From Anaerolineales bacterium (GTDB taxonomy: Bacteria > Chloroflexota > Anaerolineae > Promineifilales > Promineifilaceae), in assembly GCA_020432595.1 (NCBI GenBank), contig JAGQGA010000195.1, forward strand, positions 1-8,726: a DNA stretch of 8,726 nucleotides, written 5' to 3'. Numbering within the stretch: position 1 is the stretch's first letter; every line of letters begins with the position of its first letter. This document shows, one piece after another, positions 6,225 through 8,726 of the stretch. The translations under genes and the position numbers were made by a program. A model generated the notes under the pieces. The model made no database searches. It was not told the DNA's origin and saw only the letters and a list, made by a program, of their open reading frames with translations.

Positions 6225-7216
6225 CTTTTCATAATAGCCAAGTTAGCAAAAATGGTACGCCACAACATAGCGTCATCTTGCACAATGCCAAACGTTTCTA
6301 CCGGACGGGCTGCGGCGGTGACACATGCCCACAAAAAACCGAGGCGCGGTGGCAGCAGGCTGTAGAGCATGGGCTGGCCGTAGGCGGTGAGGTAGGCAGG
6401 GATGAGCGTTTGCGCCCAGCTATTTAGTTGTTGGGCTGCCCGTTGTCCGCGCTGTTCCGGGGTGCCGGAGCCAGCCAGAGCAACGGCCGTTGCCAGCAGC
6501 AAAAAATAGAGATCAAAGCTCGGGTCGGTTGTCCAGGCAGAAAATTGCCAGTCAATGAGTGCCAACTGGTCGTCATCAGCGCGAAGCAGGATGTTGCCGG
6601 GCCAATAGTCGCCGTGCTGGATGAGTTGGGTGGCGGCGGTGGTGGTGTGGTCGGAAACGGCCGTTTCTACCTCCCGCAGTGCCACCTGTTCTTGCTGTTG
6701 CAAGGGAAAAAGCGTGGCAAATCGCTTGGCATACGGTTCGTGGCGCAGTTGCAAATCGGCCGTGCGGGGGCGTGCCGTTTGTTCATGCAGCAGCCGCAGC
6801 CAGACGGCGGCACGTTGCAGCAGTTGGGTCAGCGCAGCCAAATTGTTAGCCGCGACCCGCAGGCGGCTGGTAAACACGGCACCGGCAAAAAAGTCGGTCA
6901 TCAGAACTTGATCAGCCCCATTTTGCCCCAGGTGGAGGGGGCGGGGAATGCGGCCGATGGCTTGATCACCTAGCTGCTGCCAAACGGCCGTTAATTGCCC
7001 AAATTCATGTGAGATTGTTTGGCTGTACTCCGGCCAGCGGCACGCTTTGGCAACGAGCAATGGCTGCCGCTGCCCTTTAGGTGTGCCCAAAAAGACAACA
7101 TTATCATGCAGGGCGGTTCCGCCATTGGTCAGCAGCAGCCAATCCAGCGCGGGTGGCTTTGCACTGTACCAGGTGTGCCATTGGTTGCCAACAACGGTGT
7201 TGAGGTAATCAATCAT
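6194..7216 (-). CDS. APH-fold phosphotransferase (aminoglycoside/choline kinase-like)
   Basis: The 340-residue protein has the bacterial small-molecule kinase fold of the APH family. Catalytic loop HGDYWPGNILL (201-211) supplies Asp203 and Asn208. IDW (221-223) gives the metal-binding Asp222. DPSFDL (231-236) is the usual follow-up. K57 in LLVAKACRW and E71 in HEFGQL are good candidates for the ATP-site Lys/Glu pair, after a glycine-containing loop at 32-44. All key residues are present, so it is probably active. The substrate is unknown; in a glycosyltransferase cluster a sugar, polyol or lipid headgroup is more plausible than an antibiotic. ATG 7216 overlaps the upstream gene's stop by 8 nt (ATGATTGA), suggesting translational coupling. 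The last ten residues, RRLEVGDWGL, come largely from an inverted heptamer repeat. Three palindromes (6482, 6656, 6983) are read as TAV. Confidence 0.92.
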   Translation of the reverse strand: MIDYLNTVVGNQWHTWYSAKPPALDWLLLTNGGTALHDNVVFLGTPKGQRQPLLVAKACRWPEYSQTISHEFGQLTAVWQQLGDQAIGRIPRPLHLGQNGADQVLMTDFFAGAVFTSRLRVAANNLAALTQLLQRAAVWLRLLHEQTARPRTADLQLRHEPYAKRFATLFPLQQQEQVALREVETAVSDHTTTAATQLIQHGDYWPGNILLRADDDQLALIDWQFSAWTTDPSFDLYFLLLATAVALAGSGTPEQRGQRAAQQLNSWAQTLIPAYLTAYGQPMLYSLLPPRLGFLWACVTAAARPVETFGIVQDDAMLWRTIFANLAIMKRRLEVGDWGL

Positions 7217-7922
7217 GGTGCGGCCTGTGGGCAAGCCGCCACACGTAATAACCGACAACAGCAAACAGCAGGCCGTAAATGGCCTCTTTTAGCTCGACGG
7301 TGCTGTGTTTCAGCGGGTAGCTGCTTTGGTACCAAGCACTGCCTTCAAAGAGGGGGCGAAAGGCGTTGGCGACGATGTAATTGAGCAGAAAGAGCAACCC
7401 CAGCAACCACGGGGGAACGGGAGTAAGTTTGTTGAACCAGGTGCCGGTGGGGGGGTGAAGAACGGCCGTTAATGGTACCACCAGCGTAAACCCCAGGGCA
7501 AACAGGGTGAGCAATCGGTCGGTGTTGAGCAGGCTGTTGTTCTGGATCAGTTCCAGATTATGAAAGTTAAACTCATCCTGGGTGTTGATTTCGCGCATCT
7601 CCTCAGGTGTGTCAAAATCAAAGATGCGCTGCCCCCAGCTAATTTCTTCCCCGGCGATAAAGATGAGCAGGGCGGCTAGCCCCACGTAGGCAAGCTGTTT
7701 GAGCCAGAAAAACGGCCGTTTTGCCCGCCGCTCCCGCCACCACGCACCCAAAAAACACAGACCGGCGACGAAAAAACCGGCCGTTCCCACGCTTTCAATT
7801 AGCCCGTCTTCTTTGATAAGCCAATCGAGCATAGGCTGACCGACCAACAGCACGCCATAACTGGCAACTACTAGCACGGCTAACCATATTAAAACTAATC
7901 TGTTTATGCGGTAGTTCTGCAT
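7209..7922 (-). CDS. Six-helix integral membrane protein of unknown function
   Basis: The 237-residue protein has six predicted membrane segments at about 8-28, 42-62, 74-91, 136-155, 172-190 and 212-231. Between helices 3 and 4 is a polar, aromatic segment with GEEISWGQRIFDFDTPEE (91-108) and NTQDEFNFHNLELIQNN (113-129). I recall this EEISWGQR...HNL pattern from uncharacterised bacterial membrane proteins but cannot name the family. Charged residues (E92, E93, H121, E123) beside a membrane helix could form a catalytic or ion-binding site; this is inference. ATG 7922 has GGAG about 8 nt upstream. The gene is coupled by an 8-nt overlap to the phosphotransferase, so it probably works in the same pathway, for example on a lipid carrier. 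Two palindromes lie inside: 7461 (TAV) and 7711 (read KRPF). Confidence 0.85.
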   Translation of the reverse strand: MQNYRINRLVLIWLAVLVVASYGVLLVGQPMLDWLIKEDGLIESVGTAGFFVAGLCFLGAWWRERRAKRPFFWLKQLAYVGLAALLIFIAGEEISWGQRIFDFDTPEEMREINTQDEFNFHNLELIQNNSLLNTDRLLTLFALGFTLVVPLTAVLHPPTGTWFNKLTPVPPWLLGLLFLLNYIVANAFRPLFEGSAWYQSSYPLKHSTVELKEAIYGLLFAVVGYYVWRLAHRPHHD

Positions 7923-7953
7923 CGTTTTGCTCCAGTGATACCATTTTTGGTCT

Positions 7954-8009
7954 GCAAGTAACAGGTGGCAGGTCGCAAGTTGAGTTGACAGAGAAGACCT
8001 GCTACTTGT
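7954..8009. repeat. Degenerate heptamer array and inverted repeat in the spacer of two cluster genes
   Basis: From 7954 the sequence reads as 7-bp units: GCAAGTA, ACAGGTG, GCAGGTC, GCAAGTT. The stretch 7961-7974 (ACAGGTGGCAGGTC) pairs with 7996-8009 (GACCTGCTACTTGT) at 12 of 14 positions. The two mismatches would be G-U pairs in a plus-strand RNA but A-C mismatches in a minus-strand RNA. The loop is 21 nt. It fills the middle of the 96-bp gap between the methyltransferase-like gene and the membrane-protein gene. Nothing else is visible in this gap except the GGAG site of the latter. Confidence 0.7.
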
Positions 8010-8018
8010 GGCAATAAA

Positions 8019-8675
8019 TCAGGCCAAATCTTTACGCGCCACAATGCCGTAAGCGGGCAGCAGATGGGGCAGCAGCCGCTGCCAGGGGTCGTGCTGTAGC
8101 AAGCGCCTGACCCACGCTGGCCGTACCTTTTGCGCTACCCATGACCCGGCAATGGTAGCCGTCAGCGGGACAAAGGTTGCGGGCTGCGCCAGATTGGGCA
8201 TCATGCCCACCATTTCGATGGGGGTGAAATGGTGCTGCCGCAGCAGCCGGGCAATATGCGCCGGTGTCCAGCTTGCTCCCGTTTGCCGCTGCCGCCGGTA
8301 ATGCCAACGGCCGTTAAACCCCACATAAATAATGCCATTTGGCCGCAGCCATTGCCGCGCCAGTGATAAATCGGCTGTTGGTGCGTGCCAAAAGCCGTGG
8401 GGCAGGGCAACCAGATCAAGCTCTGTTAAGGACAGGGCGGTCAGCGTGTCGGTGACTAACCAGTGTAAACGGCCGTTTTCCCGCCAGCGTGGGGGCAAAA
8501 CGGCCGTTTTTGCCGCAGAATCTGTTACCACCACCACCTGTTCATAGGTGGCAAGCAGTCCGACTGCCGCGTCGGGGTGGGGCAAGCTGATGAGCAGTGC
8601 TCGCCCCCCCGACGGCATTCCCGCCAGAAACCGCCAATCGCTGCTGGCCGATGGCATCCAGCCATCAGCGATCAA
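8019..8675 (-). CDS. Class I SAM-methyltransferase-like protein, degenerate SAM motif
   Basis: The 218-residue protein has the second half of a class I methyltransferase: strand DLVALPHGFWH (87-97), helix then LRPNGIIYVGF (110-120, the usual L-R-P-G-G block) and a C-terminal LPAYGIVARKDLA. The first half is unusual. Where motif I (D-x-G-x-G-x-G) should be, the segment reads ALLISLPHPDAAVGLLATYE (26-45), so the SAM-binding glycines are not visible, although VVVVTDS (47-53) could be the motif II strand. It may be a divergent or inactive member. The start is TTG 8675, which overlaps the stop of the upstream gene (TTGA) and has GAGG 5 nt before it; ATG 8657 (212 residues) is the alternative. Three palindromes lie inside (8306 and 8468 read NGR; 8499 read TAV). 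Confidence 0.7.
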   Translation of the reverse strand: MIADGWMPSASSDWRFLAGMPSGGRALLISLPHPDAAVGLLATYEQVVVVTDSAAKTAVLPPRWRENGRLHWLVTDTLTALSLTELDLVALPHGFWHAPTADLSLARQWLRPNGIIYVGFNGRWHYRRQRQTGASWTPAHIARLLRQHHFTPIEMVGMMPNLAQPATFVPLTATIAGSWVAQKVRPAWVRRLLQHDPWQRLLPHLLPAYGIVARKDLA

Positions 8676-8726
8676 CTATCCCTCGCTCGCCGGGCGCTAA
8701 AGAACAACCCCAGCGCGGCCACTAAG
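8672..8726 (-). CDS. C-terminal tail of an upstream gene, probable membrane protein (partial)
   Basis: One minus-strand frame is open from the window edge to a TGA at 8672-8674 and encodes LVAALGLFFSARRARDS. This is a hydrophobic run followed by basic residues, as at the end of a membrane helix with a cytoplasmic tail. The stop overlaps the TTG start of the next gene by 4 nt, a common operon junction. The other frames in this short stretch hit stops or give no such pattern. With only 17 residues visible, no family can be given. Confidence 0.5.
   Translation of the reverse strand, partial: LVAALGLFFSARRARDS

Larger units (their letters stand above)
906..8508. repeat. Dispersed palindromic decamer AACGGCCGTT, 20 copies
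   Basis: Perfect copies start at 906, 1623, 1885, 2642, 2960, 3320, 4051, 5097, 5236, 5467, 5584, 5932, 6482, 6656, 6983, 7461, 7711, 8306, 8468 and 8499. The motif is its own reverse complement, so orientation is undefined. Nineteen are inside coding sequence and one (1885) is in a hairpin loop between genes. In genes, 15 are read ACG GCC GTT (Thr-Ala-Val), three AAC GGC CGT (Asn-Gly-Arg) and one as Arg-Pro. Near copies with one change lie at 386 (kinase-like gene) and with changed outer bases around 4292, 4649 and 7778. Chance would give about 0.01 copies in this length. The behaviour is like the cyanobacterial HIP1 octamer; the function is unknown. Positions were found by eye. Confidence 0.95.

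Noticed and set aside
6194..7216. Aminoglycoside resistance gene
   Set aside because: The fold is APH-like, but the gene lies in a glycosyltransferase cluster with translational coupling to a membrane protein; no resistance-specific feature is visible.
7217..7264. N-terminal extension of the phosphotransferase from TTG 7264
   Set aside because: It would lengthen the overlap with the membrane-protein gene to 56 bp, while ATG 7216 gives a typical 8-nt coupled junction.
2321..8009. CRISPR array
   Set aside because: The repeats are short 7-bp units in inverted pairs without regular spacers, and no cas gene is present.

Overview
The window looks like a stretch of bacterial chromosome with mixed housekeeping and accessory content. 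I see no phage, plasmid, transposase, CRISPR, tRNA or rRNA signal. A Chloroflexota origin (Anaerolineae/Ardenticatenia-like, filamentous activated-sludge type) is my best guess. It rests on general resemblance only: protein style, a Hanks-type kinase-like gene, self-complementary spacers and a highly iterated palindrome. It is not proven by any marker in the window.

Layout, left to right. Positions 1-697 (minus) hold the N-terminal 232 residues of a protein-kinase-fold protein that lacks most catalytic residues and is probably a pseudokinase; it runs off the left edge. Positions 795-1826 (minus) are rlmN, the radical-SAM rRNA/tRNA adenine-C2 methyltransferase. Positions 1931-2281 (minus) encode a small YCII/DGPF-family protein. 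A spacer of about 300 bp follows with a large imperfect palindrome. Then comes the only plus-strand gene (2589-3761), an exported Tat-signal protein that resembles the AttH/CrtC lipocalin-like family. It runs tail-to-tail, with an 11-bp overlap, into a minus-strand cluster that fills the right half. In transcription order from the right edge the cluster contains: the tail of a membrane protein (ending 8672), a methyltransferase-like protein (8019-8675), a six-helix membrane protein (7209-7922), an APH-fold phosphotransferase (6194-7216) and two GT4 glycosyltransferases (5020-6153, 3751-4974). Overlapping start/stop codons at two junctions support co-transcription. The set fits assembly and decoration of a surface glycolipid or polysaccharide; the exact product cannot be read from sequence.

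Two features of the DNA itself stand out. First, the perfect 10-bp palindrome AACGGCCGTT occurs 20 times in 8.7 kb, against roughly 0.01 expected by chance. Nineteen copies lie inside genes on both strands, and 15 of these are read in one frame as Thr-Ala-Val. This resembles the HIP1 octamer of cyanobacteria in behaviour but has a different sequence. Second, five gene spacers hold a self-complementary element, each of different sequence. At least three are built from short units with 7-bp periodicity arranged as inverted arrays. One of these forms the end of the phosphotransferase coding sequence. These two repeat systems are the most interesting content here.
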